Origin: Marinilabiliaceae bacterium ANBcel2
Lineage (GTDB): Bacteria; Bacteroidota; Bacteroidia; Bacteroidales; Marinilabiliaceae
Direction of reading: 5' to 3'
Assembly: GCA_029688995.1 (NCBI GenBank)
Contig: JARULA010000004.1
Location: 62,001-126,000 of the forward strand
DNA: 64,000 nt
In this document: positions 23,741-31,709 of the stretch, one piece after another
Position numbering within the stretch: the first letter of the stretch is position 1
Layout: each line of letters begins with the position of its first letter
Position numbers and translations under genes: made by a program
The notes under the pieces: model-generated
Databases searched by the model: none
The model's input: the letters and a program-made list of their open reading frames with translations, nothing else
What the model was told of the DNA's origin: nothing

Positions 23741-26179
23741 ATGAATAAATTAATAAAAGAGACTCTTCTTATTGTTATCACAATTCTATTATTTTCATTA
23801 TGCAGTAATGCCCAAACAGTAAAAGGGATAATTATAGATAAATCTACATCTGAACCATTACCGGGAGCAAATGTAGCTATATCAGATACCGGAGAAGGAA
23901 CAATAAGTGATTCAGAAGGTGCTTTTAAGCTTAATTTACCAGAGTGGCAAAATGTAACCTTACATATTTCTTTTATCGGATACCAAAGCAAAGAGATCAA
24001 TCTTACAAAAGAAAACGGAGATCATATTTTAGAGATAAAATTAGAGTCAGACCAGCAAACTTTGGGGGAGGTAACCATTGCCGGAGCAATTGCCAATCCG
24101 GTAAGAAGAGATGGTGATGCACTATTTACCGGTACGGCTCTCACTTCAAAAGGATTAAGTACCGGCGGAGTTCCTGCATCTACCAGTGTCTATCATGCAC
24201 TTGATATTCTCCCCGGAATTTTAACCGAAGGGGTTGATGGTTATGGTTTGTCCGAAAAATCGGTACGCATCAGGGGGATACGCAGTACTTTTAGTGGAAT
24301 GACTGTAGAAGGCTTTCCAAATTACGGAATTATGCCAATTGGTGCCAGGGATGATATATATGACATGGAAAACATGGAGAGTATTGCTCTCTATAAAGGA
24401 GCAACTCCTGCAGATTTAGGTACTGCTACAGGGAGCAAAGGGGGTGCCATTGAGTTGAAATATCGCAGACCAAAAGATCAATTTAATGCAGAGGTTAGTC
24501 AGTCAATAGGTAATCATAAATTCACAAGAACTTTTACAAGAGTTGATTTGGGAAGTAATTCTTTAGGGACATCTGCATTTATATCATTTTCAGCAACCAA
24601 AGCAGATAAGTGGAAAGGAGCAGGAGAAATGGGTCCCCGTTACAATGCGGTAGCAGGAATTTCTCAGCAAATTAACGATAAAATTGATATTGAACTATTT
24701 TTAAACTATAATACCATCGACCGAAACAACTATAGAGCACTCAGCTATGAAAAAACACAAGATTTAAAAAATAATTACAAAATAGACTTTGTGTCACAAC
24801 TAAGCGGAAATCCAGAGCAAGATTTCCATTATTATGGTTATAACAATGGTAGCTTTTCAAATCTGGATATTATGACGATGGCTAGTTATAATTCAATGGA
24901 GAATATAACAATAAATCTAAAAGCATATATATCAACCGAGGATGCTGAATTTTATGAAACCGTTGAAAGAGGGCCTAACTATTTTAAAGACAGACGTAGC
25001 AGGGATATTAATAGAATAGGTGTAATTCCCGAAGTACAAGGCAGTACAAGTAATTTCAATTATTCACTGGGTTATTGGTTAGAACTTTCGGATACCGATG
25101 CACAGGTTTATAATAGTATGATTACAAAAGAGGGGTTAACGCCAATGGGATATGGCTTCTTCTCTGTTGATGAAAGCAGGGGCGTTATTCATAGTCCGTA
25201 TGCGAAAATTGCCTATTCGCAAGGGAACTTTAACTTTCAAACCGGATTAAAATATTTTCACTTTACCGATCCGGCTACCGAAAGATATAATTCAGTTTCA
25301 CCCACCCAACTGGCTAATAATCCCAATCCGGCACTCTATACAGATAAAATAAGGCATAGTGCGCTTCTGCCTTCTATTGGAATTGGTTACAGTTTTGATA
25401 ATCAACGGCAACTCTATATAAATTACGGTAAAAATTACATGAGGCCATACATGTACAGTCCGATTATCTCTCTTTATGTAAACAATATGGAAACTTTTAC
25501 TTCGGCAGGAGTAAATCTTCAGGATATTTTCGATAACTGGAAAATGGAAACCTCTCACCATTTCGACTTAGGGATGAAGTATGTTTCAGAAAATATTACT
25601 TTTTCCCCTTCTATTCATTATGCCAGACACAACAATGTATTAGCCTCAGCATATGACTCCACTGTAGAGCTGGACTATTTTCAAAATGTTGGACAACAAA
25701 CAGCCTGGGGAATCGATACTGAATTTTACTTTCATCCTGCATCATGGCTCACTTTAATAATGAATCCTACCTACACCAACATAAGTTATGATAAAAATTT
25801 AAAACGCAGTGATGAAATTATTGAAATAAAAGGTAACCAATCACCGGCAACACCGCGATTCAACTTTAAGTCGGGAACTCTCTTGTCAATAAATAAAATG
25901 AATATATCTTTAATTTGTAACTATATTGGTAATAGATATGGCGATGCAACCAATATGGAAAAAATTGATGCGTACACTCTATTTAATTTCTCATTAAATT
26001 ACAACTTCGTAAACATCCCTCTATTTAAAGACATTACTGCAGGTGTTGATATAAAAAACATGTTTAATACAAAGCATGTTGGAATTATTAACACATCGGA
26101 TGATAGTCGACAGGGAAATGCTTCATATTATGCCGGATCCCCGAGAATTGTCTCAGGAAAAATCAGTTTAAAGTTTTAG
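23741..26179 (+). CDS. TonB-dependent outer-membrane receptor
   Basis: An 812-residue receptor: signal peptide to about residue 25 (FSLCSNAQ), a CarbopepD_reg-like beta domain at about 27-108 (VKGIIIDKSTSEPLPGANVAI), the plug domain at about 115-245 (VRIRGIRSTFSGMTVEG, ATGSKGGAIELKY), then the 22-strand barrel ending in aromatic residue F (SGKISLKF). It imports a ligand across the outer membrane using TonB energy. No SusD partner follows, so siderophore, metal or small-sugar uptake is more likely than SusCD-type glycan import; the ligand cannot be told. It follows the mobile element by 222 bp. Confidence 0.9.
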   Translation: MNKLIKETLLIVITILLFSLCSNAQTVKGIIIDKSTSEPLPGANVAISDTGEGTISDSEGAFKLNLPEWQNVTLHISFIGYQSKEINLTKENGDHILEIKLESDQQTLGEVTIAGAIANPVRRDGDALFTGTALTSKGLSTGGVPASTSVYHALDILPGILTEGVDGYGLSEKSVRIRGIRSTFSGMTVEGFPNYGIMPIGARDDIYDMENMESIALYKGATPADLGTATGSKGGAIELKYRRPKDQFNAEVSQSIGNHKFTRTFTRVDLGSNSLGTSAFISFSATKADKWKGAGEMGPRYNAVAGISQQINDKIDIELFLNYNTIDRNNYRALSYEKTQDLKNNYKIDFVSQLSGNPEQDFHYYGYNNGSFSNLDIMTMASYNSMENITINLKAYISTEDAEFYETVERGPNYFKDRRSRDINRIGVIPEVQGSTSNFNYSLGYWLELSDTDAQVYNSMITKEGLTPMGYGFFSVDESRGVIHSPYAKIAYSQGNFNFQTGLKYFHFTDPATERYNSVSPTQLANNPNPALYTDKIRHSALLPSIGIGYSFDNQRQLYINYGKNYMRPYMYSPIISLYVNNMETFTSAGVNLQDIFDNWKMETSHHFDLGMKYVSENITFSPSIHYARHNNVLASAYDSTVELDYFQNVGQQTAWGIDTEFYFHPASWLTLIMNPTYTNISYDKNLKRSDEIIEIKGNQSPATPRFNFKSGTLLSINKMNISLICNYIGNRYGDATNMEKIDAYTLFNFSLNYNFVNIPLFKDITAGVDIKNMFNTKHVGIINTSDDSRQGNASYYAGSPRIVSGKISLKF

Positions 26180-26210
26180 GTAGTAATGAGCAGGGTTAAA
26201 ACAAAAAAAG

Positions 26211-27206
26211 TTAACTTTTTACCTCATTTTTCAACTCTTTACCATTAAAAAAATCTGTAATATTTTGATAAGTTGTTGTAGTTATTTGCTCCAGTGCCTC
26301 ATCGGTAAAAAAGGCCTGGTGAGAGGTAATTAAAACATTGGGAAATGAAATTAAACGCATAATCATCTCATCTTCTATTATACTTTCGGAGTGATCATGA
26401 AAAAAGAGATCTTCTTCCTGCTCATAAACATCAATACCCAAATAACCCAGTTTATGTTTTTTTAGAGCCTTAATTGCAGCTTTAGTATCAACTAATCCAC
26501 CCCTACTGGTATTAATAATCATAACACCATTTTTCATAATATCAAAAGCATCTTTATTTATCATATGCTTTGTATCAGAATTAAGCGGACAGTGTAATGA
26601 GATAATATCTGATTTTTTAAAAACATCTTCTATTGAAGCATAAGTTACACCCTTTGATTCCAGCTCCTTATCGGGATATAGATCGTAAGCAATAACTTTA
26701 GCTCCAAATCCTAAACAGATATCACAAAAGGCTTTTCCGATTTTTCCGGTACCAACAACTCCAATAGTTTTTTTATAGATATTAAAACCGGTAAGGCGTT
26801 CAAGAGAAAAATTTCCTTCACGAACCCGATTGTATGCTTTATGAGTTTTACGATTAAGAGTAAGTATTAAAGCCATAGCATGCTCAGCTACAGCACTGGG
26901 TGAGTATGCTGGTACTCGTACAACTTTAATACCCAATTTATGGGCTGCTTCAAGATCAACATTGTTAAAGCCGGCGCAACGTAAAGCTATTAACTTTGTA
27001 CCATGCTCCTTAAGACATTTTAATACTGTCTCACTTATTTGATCATTAACAAATACACAAACTACATCGTACCCTTTAGCCAATTCGGTTGTATCTTCGT
27101 TCAATGCAGATTTAAAACATCGAATCTGAACCTCTTCACTGGGTTTAAAGCGTTCAAAATATTCTTTGTCGTAACTTTTTGCGCTGAATAATGCGATTTT
27201 AGACAT
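26211..27206 (-). CDS. ldhA: D-lactate dehydrogenase (2-hydroxyacid dehydrogenase family)
   Basis: A 331-residue NAD-dependent D-2-hydroxyacid dehydrogenase. The Rossmann motif is GVVGTGKIGKAF, and the catalytic Arg (INTSRGGLVD), Glu (DVYEQEEDLFF) and His (ITSHQAFFTDEAL) are all present. KLIALRCAGFNNVDL is the typical LdhA substrate segment. It reduces pyruvate to D-lactate and reoxidises NADH, in keeping with the fermentative genes at 6-15 kb. It is a single gene on the minus strand, convergent with the TonB-dependent receptor and downstream of the oadA terminator. Confidence 0.92.
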   Translation of the reverse strand: MSKIALFSAKSYDKEYFERFKPSEEVQIRCFKSALNEDTTELAKGYDVVCVFVNDQISETVLKCLKEHGTKLIALRCAGFNNVDLEAAHKLGIKVVRVPAYSPSAVAEHAMALILTLNRKTHKAYNRVREGNFSLERLTGFNIYKKTIGVVGTGKIGKAFCDICLGFGAKVIAYDLYPDKELESKGVTYASIEDVFKKSDIISLHCPLNSDTKHMINKDAFDIMKNGVMIINTSRGGLVDTKAAIKALKKHKLGYLGIDVYEQEEDLFFHDHSESIIEDEMIMRLISFPNVLITSHQAFFTDEALEQITTTTYQNITDFFNGKELKNEVKS

Positions 27207-27302
27207 AAATCTTAATGGTTTATAGGTTAATAGCTAATTTTGAATGCTCAATAGTTATGATTAATCAAACAGAAGATTTCGACTATTGTTTAACGAAATA
27301 AC

Positions 27303-27341
27303 AAAAAAAAAACATCCGTTTTGCATAATACAAAACGGATG
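27303..27341 (-). terminator. Terminator of the oadA unit
   Basis: CATCCGTTTTG pairs with CAAAACGGATG over a 7-nt loop and is followed on the minus strand by a run of ten T. It lies 17 bp after the oadA stop. Confidence 0.9.
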
Positions 27342-27357
27342 CCGGCAAATTGGGTTA

Positions 27358-28902
27358 TTATCGAATTAACCGGCCCGATAGAACCCATGGACTAATCTTT
27401 CGAACAGAATTTATAGCATACTGACTACCATTATTCTGTCCCATACTGGCTACAGCTGCAGATATAACGGCTGCAACTTCATCATCATCCTCTGTAGCCT
27501 CTATATTTTTATTAACTTTTTTATCATCAGAAACAGGTTCATCAGCAGAGGTGTTTAATGTTCCATCCTTTCGCTTTTGAAAAAATGTTTTCGCCACTTG
27601 TGGCAATAAAGCATAAGATAGTACATCCTCTTCCTGTTCAATCATATCTTTAATCTCTTCTCGAATCTTATCCAGTTCAGGCTCTATAAGATCGGCAGGT
27701 CGGCAGGTAATAGGCTCGTCATCACCCAAAATCTTTTGAGTAATCTCTTTAGAAACAGGTGCCGGAGATTTGCCATATTCTCCTTTTACAACACCTCGTG
27801 ACTCTTTAGGAACCATCTTATAACGCTCTCCTGTTAACACATTAAAAACAGCCTGAGTTCCAACGATCTGACTTGATGGGGTAACCAAAGGAGGATATCC
27901 AAAATCTTTACGAACACGTGGTACCTCTTTTAACACTTCATCTAGTTTATCAACAGCATTAGACTGTTTTAATTGAGAAACAAGATTCGATAGCATTCCT
28001 CCAGGTACTTGATAAATTAACGCATTAGCATCAACTCCCAACATCTTTGGATCAAGTAACCCCGATTTAATCCATTTTTCTCTAAACGGCTTAAAATAGT
28101 CAGCTACATCACTAAGCTCTATAAGATTGAGTCCGGTATCATATTCTGTACCCTGCAAAGAAGCAACAAGAGGTTCGGTAGGTGGTTGTGAAGTTCCCAG
28201 TGCCAAAGGTGAAATAGCAGTATCAACAACATCTACTCCTGCTTCTATAGCTTTTAAGTAGGTCATCGAAGCAACACCACTGGTATAATGCGTGTGCAGT
28301 TGCACAGGAATATTAACTCTCTCTTTAATTGCTTTAATTAAATTATAGGCATCAAAGGGTTTTAACAATCCGGCCATATCTTTAATACAGATAGAATCGG
28401 CCCCCATATCTTCAAGAATTTTGGCGTCGTTGGCAAATAGTTCAAGATTGTGGACCGGACTGGTAGTGTAGCTTATGCATCCCTGAGCATGGCCTTTCTC
28501 TTTAATACAAGCTTTAATTGCTGTTTCAAGGTTACGAGGATCGTTTAATGCATCAAAAATACGAATTATATCCATCCCGTTCGCCACGGCCTTTTGAACA
28601 AAATATTCAACAACATCATCTGCATAATGTTTATAACCAAGCAGGTTTTGTCCTCGAAGCAACATCTGCAAAGGGGTCTTTTTTGCTTTATCTTTAATTT
28701 TTCGCAAACGCTCCCATGGATCTTCATCTAAAAATCTTAAGCAGGCATCAAATGTTGCTCCTCCCCAGGCTTCCAATGAATGATATCCTATATTATCCAA
28801 CTCCTCAACAATTGGCAGCATATCCTCTGTTCTCATACGGGTTGCAATCAAAGATTGATGTGCATCTCTTAGAACAGTTTCTGTAATTCCAACTTTACCC
28901 AT
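27358..28902 (-). CDS. oadA: Oxaloacetate decarboxylase alpha / pyruvate carboxylase B subunit
   Basis: A 514-residue carboxyltransferase. The N terminus GITETVLRDAHQSLIATRMR and DSICIKDMAGLLKP with metal-binding HTHYTSG are standard; the conserved PYC_OADA helical domain follows (VPGGMLSNLVSQL). There is no biotin domain at the end; the biotin carrier is a separate gene 24 bp upstream. Instead the last 40 residues (DDDEVAAVISAAVASMGQ then INSVRKISPWVLSGR) resemble the C-terminal tail of OadG-type small subunits. It acts on oxaloacetate or pyruvate carboxyl transfer; whether it drives a sodium pump depends on a beta subunit, not visible here. Confidence 0.88.
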   Translation of the reverse strand: MGKVGITETVLRDAHQSLIATRMRTEDMLPIVEELDNIGYHSLEAWGGATFDACLRFLDEDPWERLRKIKDKAKKTPLQMLLRGQNLLGYKHYADDVVEYFVQKAVANGMDIIRIFDALNDPRNLETAIKACIKEKGHAQGCISYTTSPVHNLELFANDAKILEDMGADSICIKDMAGLLKPFDAYNLIKAIKERVNIPVQLHTHYTSGVASMTYLKAIEAGVDVVDTAISPLALGTSQPPTEPLVASLQGTEYDTGLNLIELSDVADYFKPFREKWIKSGLLDPKMLGVDANALIYQVPGGMLSNLVSQLKQSNAVDKLDEVLKEVPRVRKDFGYPPLVTPSSQIVGTQAVFNVLTGERYKMVPKESRGVVKGEYGKSPAPVSKEITQKILGDDEPITCRPADLIEPELDKIREEIKDMIEQEEDVLSYALLPQVAKTFFQKRKDGTLNTSADEPVSDDKKVNKNIEATEDDDEVAAVISAAVASMGQNNGSQYAINSVRKISPWVLSGRLIR

Positions 28903-28926
28903 AGCAATTATAAAATTTAGAATTAT

Positions 28927-29319
28927 CTATTCAATGACAACTAAAACATCGGTAACACTAATATTGTTACCTTCCACAGCATTAACTTCTTTCACTACTC
29001 CATCCGCTGGAGCTGTTAAGCTATTTTCCATTTTCATAGCCTCAAAAATCAAAAGAGTTTGACCCTTTTTTACTTCATCACCTGGTGCCACCATCACTTT
29101 AAAAATACTTCCCGGCATTGGTGCTGAAACTTTATGTGCACCGGCAGAAGATGATGCACTGCTCGATTTTGATTTACCATTTCCATTACCTGACCCAGAT
29201 AAAGATTTTGGTTTTGAACCGTTTCTTCCTTTTTGACTGGCTGGTCTGTTAACAGTTCTTACCTCTTCTACCTCTACCTCGTACTGTTTATCATTTACAG
29301 TAATTAAAAATTTTTTCAT
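28927..29319 (-). CDS. Biotin carboxyl carrier protein
   Basis: A 130-residue protein. A short N-terminal beta segment (KKFLITVNDKQYEVEVEEV), a Ser/Gly/Lys-rich linker at about 30-62, then a biotinyl domain with the biotin-Lys in IFEAMKMENSLTAP at about residue 96. It carries CO2 between carboxylase and transferase sites. It is translated 24 bp before the oadA gene on the same strand and should serve that enzyme. No beta-subunit gene follows in this window. Confidence 0.92.
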   Translation of the reverse strand: MKKFLITVNDKQYEVEVEEVRTVNRPASQKGRNGSKPKSLSGSGNGNGKSKSSSASSSAGAHKVSAPMPGSIFKVMVAPGDEVKKGQTLLIFEAMKMENSLTAPADGVVKEVNAVEGNNISVTDVLVVIE

Positions 29320-29518
29320 TGGTATATGATTTTATCACCTGTTTTGTTTACTAAAATTGAAATGAATAAAAGAGCAATCCTTTAAAGCATTTCGTTGATG
29401 TAAAAATAGCTCAGGAAAGCATCAAACAGGGGTTTTTCATAGTTATTAACACAATTGAATCCGAAAGGAGATAAACATAAAATAAATTTCAGTGAATCAA
29501 TTATTTAACCTGTAAATA

Positions 29519-29540
29519 ATTAAAGAAATATTTCTCCAAT
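29519..29540 (+). repeat. 22-bp direct repeat, copy 1
   Basis: Begins ATTAAAG, has the perfect palindrome core AGAAATATTTCT and ends CCAAT. It is repeated without mismatch at 29634-29655, 115 bp downstream. Confidence 0.85.
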
Positions 29541-29633
29541 CACTCAAAAACATGTTATAAAACATGAAAACATAGGAGAAATAGAGCAAAATCACCCCGA
29601 TTCTGCAATTAATAATTTTGTTTTTTTAACATG

Positions 29634-29655
29634 ATTAAAGAAATATTTCTCCAAT
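29634..29655 (+). repeat. 22-bp direct repeat, copy 2
   Basis: Identical to 29519-29540. It lies 117 bp upstream of the -33 element of the GH9 promoter. A half-site in reverse orientation (GGAGAAAT) lies between the two copies at 29575-29582. Confidence 0.85.
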
Positions 29656-29736
29656 AAAACTTTTGAGTTCTCAAAAAACAATAAATACAATCATAAAGCT
29701 AACTACAAGGCCAATTAAAAAATCATCAATAAACAT

Positions 29737-29750
29737 TTTTTTGCAAAAAA
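29737..29750. promoter_or_regulatory. Palindrome TTTTTTGCAAAAAA
   Basis: A perfect 14-bp dyad centred on TGCA, 22 bp before the -33 element of the GH9 gene. It is the first of three related palindromes. Confidence 0.4.
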
Positions 29751-29755
29751 TAAAT

Positions 29756-29783
29756 TTTATTATGCAACTGCTTGCATAATAAA
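29756..29783. promoter_or_regulatory. Operator-like inverted repeat overlapping the GH9 -33 element
   Basis: Perfect 12-bp arms (TTTATTATGCAA and TTGCATAATAAA) around the spacer CTGC. The right arm starts exactly at the -33 TTG of the GH9 promoter, so a bound repressor or activator would directly affect transcription. Confidence 0.65.
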
Positions 29784-29802
29784 TATGTTTAATATAGTTT
29801 TG
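29772..29802 (+). promoter_or_regulatory. Promoter of the GH9 cellulase gene
   Basis: TTG at 29772-29774 and TAGTTTTG at 29795-29802 with 20 bp between them. The predicted 5' UTR is about 95 nt. Confidence 0.7.
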
Positions 29803-29840
29803 TATTAAAATAAAACATCTATAATATTGATTTTAAATAT

Positions 29841-29858
29841 ATTATTTGCGCAAATAAT
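29841..29858. promoter_or_regulatory. 18-bp palindrome in the GH9 5' UTR
   Basis: ATTATTTGCGCAAATAAT is a perfect dyad centred about 40 bp after the -7 element. It is similar in layout to the arm pair overlapping the -33 region. Confidence 0.5.
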
Positions 29859-29905
29859 TGTCTAAACATTGTAATGCAAAACAATTTTTAACTTAAAAAA
29901 ATCTC

Positions 29906-31630
29906 ATGAAAAAAAATTACCTTATCCTATTTCTAATTTGCTTAACAATATATTCTAAGCAACCGCATTTAAATGCAATAAATAGCCTGCAAAACCAAGA
30001 ACAACACAATTATGAAAAAGCTCTCCATTTATCAACCCGCTTTTTAGGTGCACAAAGAAGCGGAGACACAAAATCCTGGATCTTACCCGAGGGTTCTGGA
30101 GGAGCATTCCTTAATGATGGAGAAGCAGTTGGAAAAGATCTATCAGGAGGATGGCATGATTGCGGAGATTATATAAAATTTCATGTTACAGGATCGTATG
30201 CTGCTTTATTATATCTATATGGATTTGATAAATGGCCTAAAGCTTATCCTGACAATTACTCACAAGCATATTCAAAGGCTCCTGCAAATGGCATTCCTGA
30301 TGTATTAGATGAAGTAAAAATTCAAACCGATTTTCTAATTAAATGTATAGGAGATGAAAAAATATATTGGCAAATAGGAGATAATAGAGATCATAATGGA
30401 TTTAAAGAACCAATTACTCAATCTTCATTAAAACTATATGATGATAGTGCTATTCGTCCGGTATATGAAGCTACCGAAGGTAAATCAAATGCCCTTGGAG
30501 CTGGATCAGCCGCCCTTGCACTGATGTCAATTTTATATGAACCATACGATACCGAATATGCTAAAGAATGCCTTGCAGCAGCAAAAAAATATTATCAAAT
30601 AGCATCTACCAATCCTTCAACTACTGCCGATGCAACAGATGATTCATATAGTTGGTTAACACAGTGGTCAGATTATTACGATGAGCTGGGAACAGCAGCA
30701 ATAATGCTTTATAGAGCAACAAAAGATAAAGCTTATTTAAATGAAGCAATTAGTTTAGCTGAAAATGCAGATCAATACCGTAATTTTAGTTATGGACATA
30801 TTGATCAACTACTGTTCTATGAACTTTATCAAATTACAAAAGAGGTAAAATACTTAAATAAAATTGAATCAAAAGTAAATTCTCTACTTAGTGATATGGA
30901 ACCCTGCGGATATGTTCATTTAACTGATTGGGGTTCATTACGCGATGCTGGTAATGCTGCATTACTGGCAGCATTACTTCACAATGAAACCGGCAACATA
31001 GATGCATATAACTTTGCAAAATCCAATATCGATTTTATTTTAGGCTCACATAACGGGATTGATAATGATGCTCCTGCAAACTTTTCATTTTTAATAGGTT
31101 ATGATGAATTAGGAGGTGGTTACCCTAAATATCCTCACCACGCAGCAGCTTTTGGCAAAAAAGAAAATGGATGGACACACTTTAGTAATGAAAGAGATAA
31201 CCCCGGAAGTGTTCCTTATGCCTATGAGTTATCTGGCGGACTAGCAGGAGGGCCAGAAGATGCATGTTGCTGTTTTGAAGACAACATTGCAAATTATGTT
31301 TCAAGTGAATATTGTATATATTATAATGCAGCTTTTAATAGTGCACTTGCCTATATACATATTGTAGAGGAAAGTTCTACAAGTATAGATAGCAATGAAA
31401 AATTTATTAACGTGCAAAACATTAAAGCCTTCCCTAACCCCGCAGATAACTACTTAAACATAACATTAGATGGAACAGCAAACCTAGCTTTAACTGACAT
31501 AAATGGCAATACTATATGGCAGTCGGAAGTATTCAGGTATTACAAGCTGCCTGTTAATTCTTTTAAAAAAGGTATATACATACTTTATGATAAAAATTCA
31601 AACTGGAGTAAAAAAATAAGCATCAGATAG
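29906..31630 (+). CDS. Secreted GH9 endoglucanase with type IX secretion sorting domain
   Basis: A 574-residue protein: a signal peptide (FLICLTIYS), the GH9 (alpha/alpha)6 catalytic domain at about 35-485, and a C-terminal sorting domain at about 505-574 (IKAFPNPADNYLNITL, IWQSEV, GIYILYD, WSKKISI). GH9 landmarks: nucleophile-activating D85 and D88 in GGWHDCGDYIKF, GIPDVLDE, WGSLRDAGNAALLA, and the acid Glu, about E468, in YVSSEYCIYYNAAF. It cleaves beta-1,4-glucan (cellulose or mixed-linkage glucan) outside the cell. The motifs deviate slightly (DCGDY for DAGDY). Palindromes and direct repeats upstream suggest it is tightly regulated. Confidence 0.93.
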   Translation: MKKNYLILFLICLTIYSKQPHLNAINSLQNQEQHNYEKALHLSTRFLGAQRSGDTKSWILPEGSGGAFLNDGEAVGKDLSGGWHDCGDYIKFHVTGSYAALLYLYGFDKWPKAYPDNYSQAYSKAPANGIPDVLDEVKIQTDFLIKCIGDEKIYWQIGDNRDHNGFKEPITQSSLKLYDDSAIRPVYEATEGKSNALGAGSAALALMSILYEPYDTEYAKECLAAAKKYYQIASTNPSTTADATDDSYSWLTQWSDYYDELGTAAIMLYRATKDKAYLNEAISLAENADQYRNFSYGHIDQLLFYELYQITKEVKYLNKIESKVNSLLSDMEPCGYVHLTDWGSLRDAGNAALLAALLHNETGNIDAYNFAKSNIDFILGSHNGIDNDAPANFSFLIGYDELGGGYPKYPHHAAAFGKKENGWTHFSNERDNPGSVPYAYELSGGLAGGPEDACCCFEDNIANYVSSEYCIYYNAAFNSALAYIHIVEESSTSIDSNEKFINVQNIKAFPNPADNYLNITLDGTANLALTDINGNTIWQSEVFRYYKLPVNSFKKGIYILYDKNSNWSKKISIR

Positions 31631-31656
31631 TAATAAAGCACCTAACAATACTAAAG

Positions 31657-31689
31657 AAGCCGACCAAAAAATAATTGGTCGGCTTTTTT
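31657..31689. terminator. Terminator between GH9 and GH20 genes
   Basis: AAGCCGACCAA pairs perfectly with TTGGTCGGCTT over a 7-nt loop, followed by TTTT on the plus strand. The convergent GH20 gene ends 21 bp later, so it could serve both. Confidence 0.85.
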
Positions 31690-31709
31690 AATCAACCTAT
31701 AACAATATA

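Larger units (their letters stand above)
29320..29905. other. 586-bp regulatory region between the biotin carrier and GH9 genes
   Basis: No gene is seen. It holds two 22-bp direct repeats, a partial inverted copy (GGAGAAAT at 29575), a CATGTT-N4-AACATG dyad (29551-29566), three TGCA- or GCGC-centred palindromes and one strong promoter. The first 200 bp hold nothing recognisable. Confidence 0.6.

Noticed and set aside
29551-29566. CATGTT-N4-AACATG hairpin as a terminator for a leftward gene
   Set aside because: It has no T run on either side and lies over 230 bp from the biotin carrier start; listed only as a dyad.
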